Made by a program: the position numbers and the translations under genes
NCBI GenBank assembly: GCA_964617765.1
Contig: CAZTZY010000011.1
Span: 1 to 47,838 of the forward strand
Origin: CAZTZY01 sp964617765
Lineage (GTDB): Bacteria > Pseudomonadota > Gammaproteobacteria > Pseudomonadales > DT-91
DNA: 47,838 nucleotides
Direction of reading: 5' to 3'
Notes under the pieces: generated by a model
What the model saw: the letters and a program-made list of their open reading frames with translations, nothing else
Database searches by the model: none
Told to the model about the DNA's origin: nothing
Shown: one piece after another, positions 15,050 through 25,000 of the stretch
How the letters are laid out: the number at the start of each line of letters is the position of its first letter
How positions within the stretch are numbered: position 1 is the stretch's first letter

Positions 15050-16039
15050 TCAAGAATGCTCCTGACAATCAACATAGCTCACCTTTTCAATTTTATTCAA
15101 CATACCGCGCCTGCCTTGCAAACCACCCGTATGCAAACTGAGCACCTTGCTTCCCGCAGGAATAATGCCCTGCTCAATTTGTTGCTGTATGGCATAACAT
15201 AATTTTGCGGTATAAACCGGATCCAGTAAAAATCCTTGTTCATCTTCAAATAGCCGCATAAATAACGCCAGTTTGCTGTCCATTTTGGCAAATCCACCAA
15301 AACAATATTCATCAGTCACAGACCATTGCGGTAAATCACCCGCATAAAAACTTACTGCATCGGTTATTTTTTTATGCAATTCACCGGCATTTTGTAATGC
15401 CGAATAACCACACAAACAAGATTGATCCGATAACACCCCTGCCGTTAACAAGCCAATAAAGCTGGTCCCTGTTCCCATAGCCACTGCTATCATGCAGGGT
15501 TCATTCTTTGACTTGTTGCCTATGATTTTAGCCATCAGATGTGAGCCTTCCTCACCCAGGGCTGCATTGCCGCCCTCCGGAATAATCAGGGCACCCGGGA
15601 AATCATTTTGCAGATCCTGCAAATAATCTTCATCATAACGACGCGCATATTCTACCTTGCCGGCAAATCGAATCTGCATGCCAAAATATCGAAGATCCTC
15701 GATAGTTTCAGTTTCTTTCTGTTCGGGATAAGCACGCACAATTCCGACAGTTGAAAATCCAAATCGCTTACCCGCAGCCGCCAATGCATGCAAGTGATTC
15801 GAATAAGCTCCGCCAAAACTTAACAACCGGGTTATTCCACGACTTTTAGCTTGTAATAAAAAGGGCAACAACTTAAACAATTTATTACCCGATAACTCGG
15901 CATCAAGCAGATCCAGTCGTGCCATATCCCACTGCACTGCATGTTTGCGGGTAAGCGCATTATCAATTCTACTGAAAGGTACATGCACGGTAGTGATAGC
16001 CTGCGCATACTCTGAAAGACTGGAAATTGCGCTCAACAT
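15050..16039 (-). CDS. PLP-dependent ACC deaminase / D-cysteine desulfhydrase family enzyme
   Basis: A fold-type II PLP enzyme of 329 residues. The lysine that should hold PLP is K53 in LSGNKLFKL (family pattern GNKxRKL). The segment LLSFGGAYSNHLHALAAAG is the substrate and phosphate-binding loop typical of the family, and MGTGTSFIGLL is the glycine-rich phosphate cup. The real substrate (D-cysteine, ACC or another small amino acid) cannot be told from these motifs. Its ATG overlaps the stop of the upstream coiled-coil gene (TAATG), and the cNMP/rhodanese gene follows 2 bases after its stop. The three genes therefore look like one transcript. Confidence 0.88.
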   Translation of the reverse strand: MLSAISSLSEYAQAITTVHVPFSRIDNALTRKHAVQWDMARLDLLDAELSGNKLFKLLPFLLQAKSRGITRLLSFGGAYSNHLHALAAAGKRFGFSTVGIVRAYPEQKETETIEDLRYFGMQIRFAGKVEYARRYDEDYLQDLQNDFPGALIIPEGGNAALGEEGSHLMAKIIGNKSKNEPCMIAVAMGTGTSFIGLLTAGVLSDQSCLCGYSALQNAGELHKKITDAVSFYAGDLPQWSVTDEYCFGGFAKMDSKLALFMRLFEDEQGFLLDPVYTAKLCYAIQQQIEQGIIPAGSKVLSLHTGGLQGRRGMLNKIEKVSYVDCQEHS

Positions 16040-17517
16040 TATCCAGATGTACCCGCCGCTTGCGGTTGATGATCAGGGCAGCGATCAGAAATCCCCTTGC
16101 CAAACTGCGAGGCCAAATCGGTACGCTTAATCGCTTTATTACAGACGTCACCGGAAGCATCAACGTGATGACATACAGGCTTGTGGTAATGCTCTTGCCA
16201 GAAAGCAAATATTTCCGGGCTCACACCACAACGGTCTGCCAGATACATCAATCGCTCATCAAGATAACGACCGACATCTTCTAACGGTAATGTTATATGG
16301 CCAACACCGACATTATAGGCCACCAGTGTCACACCATTATTGACCAGCGCCTCCAGAATCTGCTGGCCGCTCTCTTTAAGGATCGTCTGTTTTTCTGCCT
16401 TTAACTGCACAATCTCATCCTTGAATATCTTCAATTGCTCGTCACGGTAAAACAACTCGACTTCACGCATTGCCAGAGCTTCATTCACCTTGGAGATTTC
16501 TGCCTCAATACGCGCATTTAACTCTTTCTTGAATGCTTCTTTTAAGCCCTCGATTTTATCGGAATCGATATCCTGTTTAAGCTGGTCAACCAGTTCCTCG
16601 CGTTCCTCCTGATAACGCTGTGCCTGTAGTACCAACTGCTCCTTTAACTCGGCATAACGTTTTTGCTCTGTCTCTATTTGCGCCCTCAGGGATTCGATCT
16701 GCTGTGACTTTTTCTCAAGATCCTGCTCAAAATCCCTGGTGATGGTTTGCAATTGCTCTTTGGCCTGATCTTTGACTGATTCAGAGATAGACTTGTTTTT
16801 TTCCTTTAACTCGTCGCGCTCTTTCTGCAATTTATCAATGCGCACCGAGTGCGCTGCACGCATGGCATCAAATTCCATTTTCAGGGTGGTATAAGCTTGG
16901 GCATCGGCCGCACTTTGCGGAGCTGCTGGCGCCACAACAGGCGGGGCATAATGCGACATTGCCGGAGAAACAACCGGAATCTCGTTAAAACTCGGGGTAA
17001 TCATTGGCGGTTCAGCGGCATAAGGCATCAGGGTCGGCGGCGCAGGTGCCAGCGTAGGAATATCTCCCCAGCTTTCACCCAACATAAATTCTTCATCACC
17101 TTCAATAATACCCAAGCGATTACGCTTAACGACCTGAGTCAATGAATTGAGGGTTTGTTGTTGGGGATCCCATAAACTTTCCTGATGCCATGGCACGCCA
17201 CACTGGCTCTTGCACACCAGGCGAATTGCACCGGCACCCAAATCAGGGCCACGGCCAGCACTTTGCATTAACTGCTGTATGGGCAGGTTCCATTCAGGAA
17301 CAATATTGCCTTGTGCAGTAAAGCCCACCAGAAAAAACACCAGCCCACGTATTTTCAATTGCCCGTCAATCTGGGCATATACCGCAGGAATTTTCTGCTT
17401 TTTGAATTCAGGCATTTCAGCTATGCCATCCAGTAAAGCGTCAAATTCAGTCATCATCATTTCTTTGATGACATTACCATCACGAAAAAAGAATACGGCA
17501 TCTGTCACTGTCGCCAT
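16039..17517 (-). CDS. Unknown protein: conserved N-terminal domain, long coiled coil, C-terminal Cys/His cluster
   Basis: I do not recognise this 492-residue protein. The N-terminal ~140 residues look globular (MATVTDAVFFFRDGNV at the start, then LVFFLVGFTAQGNIVPEWNLP). A Pro/Ala-rich linker (about 150-205) follows, then about 190 residues of charged heptad-like coiled coil (about 205-400) and a small C-terminal domain. The last part has C449, C459, C480 and H483, spaced C-x9-C-x20-C-x2-H, which could bind zinc. There is no signal peptide or membrane helix. I chose the ATG at 17517 because GGTGG lies about 9 bases upstream; the frame stays open to 17577. It is translationally coupled to the PLP enzyme gene. 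Function is not assigned. Confidence 0.85.
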   Translation of the reverse strand: MATVTDAVFFFRDGNVIKEMMMTEFDALLDGIAEMPEFKKQKIPAVYAQIDGQLKIRGLVFFLVGFTAQGNIVPEWNLPIQQLMQSAGRGPDLGAGAIRLVCKSQCGVPWHQESLWDPQQQTLNSLTQVVKRNRLGIIEGDEEFMLGESWGDIPTLAPAPPTLMPYAAEPPMITPSFNEIPVVSPAMSHYAPPVVAPAAPQSAADAQAYTTLKMEFDAMRAAHSVRIDKLQKERDELKEKNKSISESVKDQAKEQLQTITRDFEQDLEKKSQQIESLRAQIETEQKRYAELKEQLVLQAQRYQEEREELVDQLKQDIDSDKIEGLKEAFKKELNARIEAEISKVNEALAMREVELFYRDEQLKIFKDEIVQLKAEKQTILKESGQQILEALVNNGVTLVAYNVGVGHITLPLEDVGRYLDERLMYLADRCGVSPEIFAFWQEHYHKPVCHHVDASGDVCNKAIKRTDLASQFGKGISDRCPDHQPQAAGTSG

Positions 17518-17790
17518 AAAAATTGCCACCACATATTTACTAAAATTAAACCGAACAACCCAACTATCCTTCAACAAAGACTATACGACAAACACCCAAA
17601 ACCATCTATATGACCTGAAAGTTCTGAATATCCAATCACATCTTGTTGAAGAATAACAAACAAAAATCTGAAAAGCCGAGATCCACAACAAAACTATACC
17701 AACAAACCCCTTGTGGTAATTGTTTTTTTTCACTTTTGAAGTGTGTCTTTCTCAAAATATAAGCTAACCTTAAATAAAATTATAATAATC

Positions 17791-19095
17791 ATGGAAAACA
17801 GTATGTTAAAGGCCAACAAGCCTGAGAATAAATTGAACAGGCTGCTATTGCGTTTAATTCCAGGAAAGCTTGCAGAGCATCAGGATTCCCGCATGAAATC
17901 GACGGTTTTATTACTTACCCTGTTAAGTAATATCTCGATGCTATGTTTTCTACTGCCATTTATCATGCTGGGCTTTGCAGACTCACCGATCATAAAAGAA
18001 GGCGGTGTGGTCTTGATTGGCGCTTGCTTGGGAACCTATGTTTTCTCTTTTATTATTTTCTATCGATTTGCTTCCTTAATATTTGCAGGCAATATTGCAC
18101 TTACCGCTATTTTTATTACTGCAGCTTTAACTAGCTGGTCAACGGGCGGCATCACCTCACCGATGATGTATTTATTATTGATCCCCCCTGTATTCAGCTT
18201 TATTTTGACCAATATTGCTTCGGGTATATTCTGGACTTTCATCAGCTCACTTTCCTTCATGTTATTGTGGGGAGTTGATGAACTTTTAAATCCCGAATTT
18301 CTTCTCCGCATGAAACTTGATGAGCTATTCAGCTCTCAATTCAATATGCCGGGCGTGCTTGACAGATTCTTTGAATCTGAAGAATTTGAAATGTTCGAAC
18401 CTACCATGGTGATATTAAATCCCGCCGACTTGACCTTTCTGGACATCATAATTCCATTACTCAGTCTTGGCATGATTGTTACCATTGTTGGTATTTATGA
18501 GTCCCACAGTATTCGCCTGAACAAAATGCTCTCCCAGGAAAGGAATTTGTTTGAATTCAAAGCGAGTCACGATTCACTGACTGGCCTGGCGAACAGGGCT
18601 GAATTTGATATGCGCATTAAAATGGCGATTGATAATGCCCGGCACTCGGAATACTCAATTGCACTCATTTACATTGATCTCGATGGCTTTAAACCCATTA
18701 ACGACACTATTGGCCATCATGCCGGTGATGTTGTTCTAGAGAAAATCTCCGAACGCCTCGCGAAAATCGTACGTGGAACAGATACAGTCGCTCGGCTAGG
18801 CGGCGATGAATTTGCGATTATCCTGCAGGGTATTAGTAGTGAAGCCCAAATTAGCCCAATTCTGGAAAAAATTCTCAAAACACTGGGTGAAGACATCGCT
18901 ATAGATGCCAAAATAACAGTGAATGTACACGGCAGTTTGGGTATAGCTTTTTTCCCTGAAGATGCCGACAGTGCGGATAGCTTATGTAGACATGCTGATA
19001 TGGCAATGTATATGGCCAAAGAAGAAAAAAATACCTACCGTTTTTATAAGCAAACCCTCCATTATCAGTTGGAAAAAAACCATAAAGCCGGATAA
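17791..19095 (+). CDS. Membrane-bound diguanylate cyclase (GGDEF)
   Basis: Makes the second messenger c-di-GMP from GTP. The N-terminal half has about six hydrophobic segments and no recognised sensor name. The C-terminal GGDEF domain starts near DSLTGLANRAEFD. The active site GGDEF (G337-F341 from this start) is intact, and the product-inhibition site RGTD lies exactly five residues before it, so the enzyme should be active and feedback controlled. I take the ATG at 17791; a GTG at 17743 and an ATG at 17803, the latter with GGA at -10, are alternatives. It stands alone between the coiled-coil gene (divergent) and the iron-permease-like gene, so what it senses is unknown. Confidence 0.9.
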   Translation: MENSMLKANKPENKLNRLLLRLIPGKLAEHQDSRMKSTVLLLTLLSNISMLCFLLPFIMLGFADSPIIKEGGVVLIGACLGTYVFSFIIFYRFASLIFAGNIALTAIFITAALTSWSTGGITSPMMYLLLIPPVFSFILTNIASGIFWTFISSLSFMLLWGVDELLNPEFLLRMKLDELFSSQFNMPGVLDRFFESEEFEMFEPTMVILNPADLTFLDIIIPLLSLGMIVTIVGIYESHSIRLNKMLSQERNLFEFKASHDSLTGLANRAEFDMRIKMAIDNARHSEYSIALIYIDLDGFKPINDTIGHHAGDVVLEKISERLAKIVRGTDTVARLGGDEFAIILQGISSEAQISPILEKILKTLGEDIAIDAKITVNVHGSLGIAFFPEDADSADSLCRHADMAMYMAKEEKNTYRFYKQTLHYQLEKNHKAG

Positions 19096-19326
19096 AAGCC
19101 CATCGAAAATACTGACTGCACCCTCACTTAAACCTACTGCAATGCGCAACCGCTATTTTGTACCTGCTACCGAGCAATTCCTGACAATGATACTGGAATA
19201 AACCAAACTATCATTTCAAACTAACTTCAATATAAACGAAGATTTTCAGAAAATAAGTAAGTAGATTTTGATAAAACAACCCATACTTGTTCAAAAATAA
19301 ATGATTCATAATTCAGAGCTAACAAC

Positions 19327-19737
19327 ATGACTAAATCGATTGAATACTCAGCGCTCGCCAAAATCGCTTCAAGAATAAGCGGTCGGCCAATAACATTTTA
19401 TATTGCATTAGTGGTTATTTTTACATGGCTGATTACAGGACCACTTTTCCACTACAGTGACACCTGGCAACTGGTTATCAATACTGCGACTACTATTATT
19501 ACATTTGTCATGGTTTTTTTAATTCAAAACACACAAAACAGAGACACTGAAGCCATTCAAATTAAACTGGATGAATTAATCAGATCTACTAATGGCGCAC
19601 ACAATGCTCTACTTGATCTGGAAGAACTTGATGACAAGACGCTGGATGCCTTTAAGAATCGTTATGAGAACCTGGCCAAAGCTGCCCGCGAACGCATGGC
19701 TGCCGGTGAAAATGATACTGGAACACCTGAACCATGA
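19327..19737 (+). CDS. Low-affinity iron permease family small membrane protein
   Basis: A 136-residue protein with two membrane helices (about 23-42 and 50-66) and a soluble charged tail. The segment around GRPITFYIALVVIFTWLITGP and FLIQNTQNRDTEAIQIKLDELI is the signature of bacterial proteins in the low-affinity iron permease family (named after yeast Fet4). In these short bacterial members iron transport is not established, so the name is a family label only. No strong ribosome-binding site precedes the ATG at 19327. A YjdF-like gene follows 52 bases later on the same strand. Confidence 0.85.
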   Translation: MTKSIEYSALAKIASRISGRPITFYIALVVIFTWLITGPLFHYSDTWQLVINTATTIITFVMVFLIQNTQNRDTEAIQIKLDELIRSTNGAHNALLDLEELDDKTLDAFKNRYENLAKAARERMAAGENDTGTPEP

Positions 19738-19789
19738 TGATATTGATAAAAATATAAAAAATTTCATTCTTCATACTTTTGGAATCTAC

Positions 19790-20389
19790 ATGAAAATTCT
19801 TTGGCTCATCATTTTTTTCACAATAACGATTTGGTCAGGAATACAACCTAAGGATTATTTTACCTGGTGGCTTGAAGTTACACCTGCAATGATCGGTTTT
19901 TTAATTCTGGCTTTAACCTACAACAGCTTTCGCTTAACGGGCTTGTTATATTTCCTGATCCTTTTACACATCATTGTATTAATGATTGGAGGGCATTACA
20001 CCTATGCCGAAGTACCTCAATTTGATTTCCTTAAAACGGTCTTTGATTTTGAAAGAAATAACTACGACAAGTTAGGTCATTTTATGCAAGGCTTTGTGCC
20101 GGCAATAATTGCCAGAGAAATTTTGTTGCGACGGAAAATTATTAGCGACAAAAGCTGGCTAAATTTTATTATTATTTCTGTTTGTCTGGCCTTTAGTGCA
20201 TTTTATGAATTAATTGAATGGGCAGTAGCTATTTTAAGCGGGGAATCGGCTGAAGCTTTTTTGGGCACACAAGGATTTATATGGGATACGCAAACGGATA
20301 TGGCAATGGCTTTGCTTGGATCTTTATGCGCATTGGTACTTTTATCAAAAGCGCATAATAAACAGCTACAAAAATTACAGAATATATAG
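19790..20389 (+). CDS. YjdF-like (DUF2238) inner membrane protein
   Basis: A 199-residue membrane protein with about six helices, resembling E. coli YjdF. Characteristic polar motifs between helices are YAEVPQFDF, NYDKLGHFMQGFVPAIIAREILLR and FIWDTQTDMAMALLG. The conserved His and Asp residues there hint at metal or proton handling, but no function is known. The open frame extends back to 19592, overlapping the iron-permease gene. The ATG at 19790 with GGAATCTAC before it gives a proper first helix (MKILWLIIFF), so I use that. A bidirectional terminator follows. Confidence 0.88.
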   Translation: MKILWLIIFFTITIWSGIQPKDYFTWWLEVTPAMIGFLILALTYNSFRLTGLLYFLILLHIIVLMIGGHYTYAEVPQFDFLKTVFDFERNNYDKLGHFMQGFVPAIIAREILLRRKIISDKSWLNFIIISVCLAFSAFYELIEWAVAILSGESAEAFLGTQGFIWDTQTDMAMALLGSLCALVLLSKAHNKQLQKLQNI

Positions 20390-20420
20390 CTTGAATTGAA
20401 AACTCTGAATCCTTAAAAAT

Positions 20421-20448
20421 AAAAAGCCCGAACAAGTCGGGCTTTTTT
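20421..20448. terminator. Bidirectional terminator between YjdF-like gene and gltD
   Basis: Stem AAAAAGCCCGA / TCGGGCTTTTT with a 5-base loop, A-rich on the left and a T-run on the right. It lies between two convergent genes (plus-strand YjdF-like, minus-strand gltD) and serves both. Confidence 0.9.
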
Positions 20449-20464
20449 ACAAAATCTTTATCAA

Positions 20465-21937
20465 TCAGGGCAACAAACTATCGCCCATTAAAAATCGATC
20501 CACTTCGCGCGCTGCTCGACGACCTTCATCAATCGCCCAAACGACTAACGATTGCCCTCTTCTACAATCGCCAGCCGCAAACACACCTGCTACATTAGTA
20601 GTAAAGTGATTATAAGCTGCTTTGTAATTTGAACGCTCATCTGTTTCAACCCCAAGATCTTTGGGTGCATATTGCTCTGGCCCAAGGAAACCCATGGATA
20701 ATAATATCAAGTCTGCTTCCCAGATTTTTTCAGATCCAGACACTTCTTTCATAGTCATACGGCCATTTTCAGTGATCCATTCCACATTCACTGTCTTGAT
20801 ACCCGTAAGGTTACCATTACCATCAGAAATGAACTCTTTACTCAACAAACAATAGGTACGCGGATCATCTCCAAACTTTGCCTCTGCTTCTGCATGACCA
20901 TAATCAACACGCAGTATCTTCGGCCATAAAGGCCATGGATTATCTGCAGCACGCTCCAAACCGGGTTTAGGCATCAACTCAAAGTTAACAATGCTTTTGG
21001 CACCATGGCGTATAGAAGTTGCGATACAGTCAGTACCTGTATCACCGCCACCGATAACAATCACTTTTTTATCTTTCGCGGAAATGTAATTTCCATCTTT
21101 CAGATCAGAATCAAGCAAGCTTTGGGTATTAGCCTTTAAAAAATCCATTGCTGGATAAATACCTTTTACATTGCGATTAGGAATCGGCAAATCACGCGCA
21201 TTAGTTGCACCGGTAGTAAATAGTACCGCATTATTTTCAGCTTTCAACTTAGACACATCAACTGAATTAGCCCCTGTACCGCCAACATCTGCATTGGTGA
21301 TAAAGGCAATGCCTTCTTCGCGCAATATGGCCAAACGACGCTCAACAATATCTTTGCCTAATTTCATATTGGGGATGCCATACATCAACAAACCACCAAT
21401 ACGGTCTGCTCTTTCATAAACAGTCACCGTATGACCTGCTTTATTTAATTGTGCAGCAGCTGCAAGGCCCGCAGGTCCAGAACCGATAATTGCCACTTTT
21501 TTGCCCGTACGATTAGCTGGAGGTTCGGCTTTTATCCAGCCTTCTTTAAATCCTCGATCAACAATGGCAAATTCAATATTTTTAATGGCGACAGGACTTT
21601 CCACATGGCCCAATACACAAGAACCCTCACAAGGTGCCGGACAAACACGACCTGTAAATTCAGGAAAATTGTTAGTTTTATGCAAAACATTCAAGGCATC
21701 AAACCAGCGATTGTTATAAATCAGATCATTCCATTCAGGAATGATATTACTCACAGGGCAACCATTGGATGACTGGCAAAAAGGAATACCACAATCCATG
21801 CAACGGGCTGCCTGTATTTGCAGTTTGCTATCAACCACTTCTGTATAGAGCTCTTTATAATCCAGCATCCGTGTATTTACATCACGATAGGGCTGCGGAT
21901 CGCGTTTAAACTCTTTGAAACCTGTGGGTTTACCCAT
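20465..21937 (-). CDS. gltD: Glutamate synthase (NADPH) small subunit
   Basis: The FAD subunit that feeds NADPH electrons to GltB. It has 490 residues (E. coli 472). The N-terminus has the cysteine cluster CMDCGIPFCQ, GCPVSN and CPAPCEGSCVLG, which binds the low-potential [4Fe-4S] centres. A Rossmann FAD motif VAIIGSGPAGLAAAAQL (about 149-165) and an NADPH motif VIVIGGGDTGTDCI follow, and the C-terminal FAD segment is GVFAAGDCRRGQSLVVWAI. It is 105 bases downstream of gltB on the same strand, with a long hairpin in the gap. It ends at the terminator shared with the YjdF-like gene. Confidence 0.97.
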   Translation of the reverse strand: MGKPTGFKEFKRDPQPYRDVNTRMLDYKELYTEVVDSKLQIQAARCMDCGIPFCQSSNGCPVSNIIPEWNDLIYNNRWFDALNVLHKTNNFPEFTGRVCPAPCEGSCVLGHVESPVAIKNIEFAIVDRGFKEGWIKAEPPANRTGKKVAIIGSGPAGLAAAAQLNKAGHTVTVYERADRIGGLLMYGIPNMKLGKDIVERRLAILREEGIAFITNADVGGTGANSVDVSKLKAENNAVLFTTGATNARDLPIPNRNVKGIYPAMDFLKANTQSLLDSDLKDGNYISAKDKKVIVIGGGDTGTDCIATSIRHGAKSIVNFELMPKPGLERAADNPWPLWPKILRVDYGHAEAEAKFGDDPRTYCLLSKEFISDGNGNLTGIKTVNVEWITENGRMTMKEVSGSEKIWEADLILLSMGFLGPEQYAPKDLGVETDERSNYKAAYNHFTTNVAGVFAAGDCRRGQSLVVWAIDEGRRAAREVDRFLMGDSLLP

Positions 21938-21965
21938 ATCTCTTCTCTCTTTTTCTTTTCACTAA

Positions 21966-21997
21966 CATCGATAAGACAACACCCTGTTTTATCGATG
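21966..21997 (-). promoter_or_regulatory. Intercistronic hairpin between gltB and gltD
   Basis: Two 13-base arms (21966-21978 and 21985-21997), complementary at 12 positions, enclose a 6-base loop; the outer nine pairs (CATCGATAA / TTATCGATG) are perfect. On the transcript strand no U-run follows, so it does not look like a terminator. It may stabilise or partly attenuate the gltBD message. Confidence 0.6.
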
Positions 21998-22042
21998 CGC
22001 TAAATGACTTTCTGTAAATTTTTTTCCGTGTAAATATTTACT

Positions 22043-25000
22043 CTAGAAACCGGCAGCTTTTTTCGCCTGCTCTTGCAATACCCGCTTGTAATCAGTTGGC
22101 ATCACTTTAACAAACTTCGCCAACGCCGATTTCCAGTCCGCAAGAATTCTCTCTGCAACAGCTGAACCTGTGTATTTGTAATGGTTTTCAATTAATAGTT
22201 TGAGTTCAGCGATATCTTCACCGGACTCCATAACTTCCAGCTCAATAGTTTCAGCATTACAACGTTTTTTGAAATCCGCTGATTCATCAAAAATATAAGC
22301 CACGCCACCACTCATACCTGCCGCAAAGTTACGACCAGTCTTTCCTAACACAACTACTTTACCGCCAGTCATATATTCACAACCGTGATCGCCAATACCT
22401 TCTACAACGGCAGTTGCGCCACTATTTCTTACACAGAAACGCTCTGCAGCAATACCACGCAAATAGGCTTCACCCGCAGTAGCTCCGTACATTACCACGT
22501 TACCCACAATGATATTTTCTTCAGCCTTGAAGGTGCTAACTTTCGGTGGATATAACACAATACGGCCACCGCTCAAGCCTTTACCAAGGAAGTCATTGGC
22601 ATCACCTTCAACTTCCAGCGTAATCCCAGGAGCCAAGAACGCTCCCAGACTTTGGCCGGCAGAGCCTTTCAGCTTCACATGAATGGTGTCAGACGGAAGC
22701 CCTTTAACGCCATACTTGGTAGCCACTTCGTATGAAAGCATAGTACCCACCACACGATTGATATTGATGATAGGTAACTCGATAGAAACCTTCTCACCTT
22801 TATCCAGTGCCGGTTTTGCCTGCTTGATAATTTCATTATCCAATGCCAGATGCAGCAGGTGATCCTGTGCAATGACTTGATGGGTAATTACACCAGGATG
22901 AGGTTTAACCGCTGGAGTTAATATGGTCGATAAATCTATACCATCGGTTTTCCAATGATGGATAGCTTTATTCATTTCCAGTACATCGGAACGGCCAACC
23001 ATTTCTTCCACAGTACGGAAACCCATTTTCGCCATCAGCTCACGCATTTGCTCTGCCAACAGGAAGAAGAAGTTAACCACACTCTCGGGCTTGCCTTTGA
23101 ACTTTTTGCGCAACTCTTTATCTTGTGTAGCAATGCCTACTGGACAAGTATTCAAATGACATTTACGCATCATCAGGCAACCTAAAGTTACCAACGGGGC
23201 TGTCGCAAAACCGAATTCTTCAGCACCTAACAAGGCAGCAATGACTACGTCACGACCAGTTTTTAATTGACCATCAGTTTGGAGAACAACACGCGAGCGT
23301 AAATCGTTCATCACCAGCGTTTGATGTGCTTCAGCGATACCCAATTCCCAAGGCAAACCGGCATGTTTTATTGAGGTTAACGGCGATGCACCTGTACCGC
23401 CGTCATGACCGGCAATAACAATATGATCAGCCTTGGCTTTGGTAACACCGGCAGCCACTGTGCCTACACCCATTTCAGATACCAGTTTCACGCTGATACG
23501 CGCAAAACGATTGGCATTTTTCAGGTCATGAATCAACTGCGCCATATCTTCAATAGAATATATATCATGATGTGGAGGTGGACTAATCAAACCTACACCC
23601 GGAGTTGAGTGACGTAATTGCGCAATATAGTCATCCACTTTACCACCAGGCAACTCTCCACCCTCACCTGGTTTTGCACCTTGTGAAATCTTGATTTGCA
23701 ACTCATCGGCATTTGCCAGGTAATGTGCGGTAACACCAAAACGACCTGATGCCACCTGTTTAATGGCAGAACGTTTTGAATCGCCATTTTCCAGCGGGAT
23801 GAAACGCTTGGCATCTTCACCACCTTCACCGGTATTGGATTTACCACCAATACGGTTCATGGCAATGGCCATACTCTCATGCGCTTCTTGTGATATCGAA
23901 CCAAAGCTCATCGCGCCTGTACAGAATCGTTTAACGATTTCTTTCGCAGGCTCAACTTCTTCCAATGGAATCGAACCGCCGTTGACGCCTTCTTTAAAGG
24001 TCATCAATCCGCGCAAAGTACAACCGCGCGTTGCCTGCTCATCAGAAAATTTTGTGAACTGCTCAAAAGTCTCTCGACTGTTGGTTTCTGTCGCCAATTG
24101 AATGGTGGCAATGGTATCTGGATTCCACATATGACGCTCGCCACCACTGCGCCAGTGCATTTCACCGAGATTCGGTAATACCTCTGAAATATCAGTATCT
24201 CGCGAAGGATAAGCAACTTCATGACGACGCAAGGATTCTTCAGCAAGTATTTCAAACCCAACACCTTCAACACGACTTGCAGTACCTGTAAAGCAGCGAC
24301 TAATAACCTGCTTGTTAATACCTACTGCTTCAAATATCTGCGCCCCCTTGTATGACTGCAATGTAGAAATACCCATTTTAGCCATAACTTTCAAAATACC
24401 TTTGGCAACACCTTTGCGATAGGCATAAACAATCTTGTCATCCGAATTCAGTTTATCACCTGGCAATAAACCGTCACGCTGAGCCTGCCACAATGATTCA
24501 AATGCGACATAAGGATTAATCGCATCAACACCAAAGCCTATCAATAGACAATGATGGTGCACTTCACGTGCTTCACCGGTTTCAACCACGATACCGATGC
24601 GCGTACGTTCGGAAGTTTTTAATACATGTTGATGCACTGCACCTGCCGCAACCAGAGTACTAACAGCCACTCTTTTGGGGCCAATGTTACGATCGGAAAG
24701 AATGATCAGGCTATGACCATCCTTGATTGCCAGACTGGCTTCATTACAAATGCGATTCAGCGCACTTTCAAAACCTTTGACGCCTTCAGTTTTGGCGAAA
24801 GTAATATCGATAGTGTATGAAGTCCAACCCTTGTAATTAATATGCCGTAACGCAGCCATTTCTTCATTAGTCAGGATCGGATGAGGAATTAATAAACGAT
24901 GTGCATGTGCTTCTGTGGTCTCAACCAGATTACCTTCTGGCCCGATATAACAAGCCAATGACATCACCACTTCTTCACGAATAGAATCAATCGCAGGATT

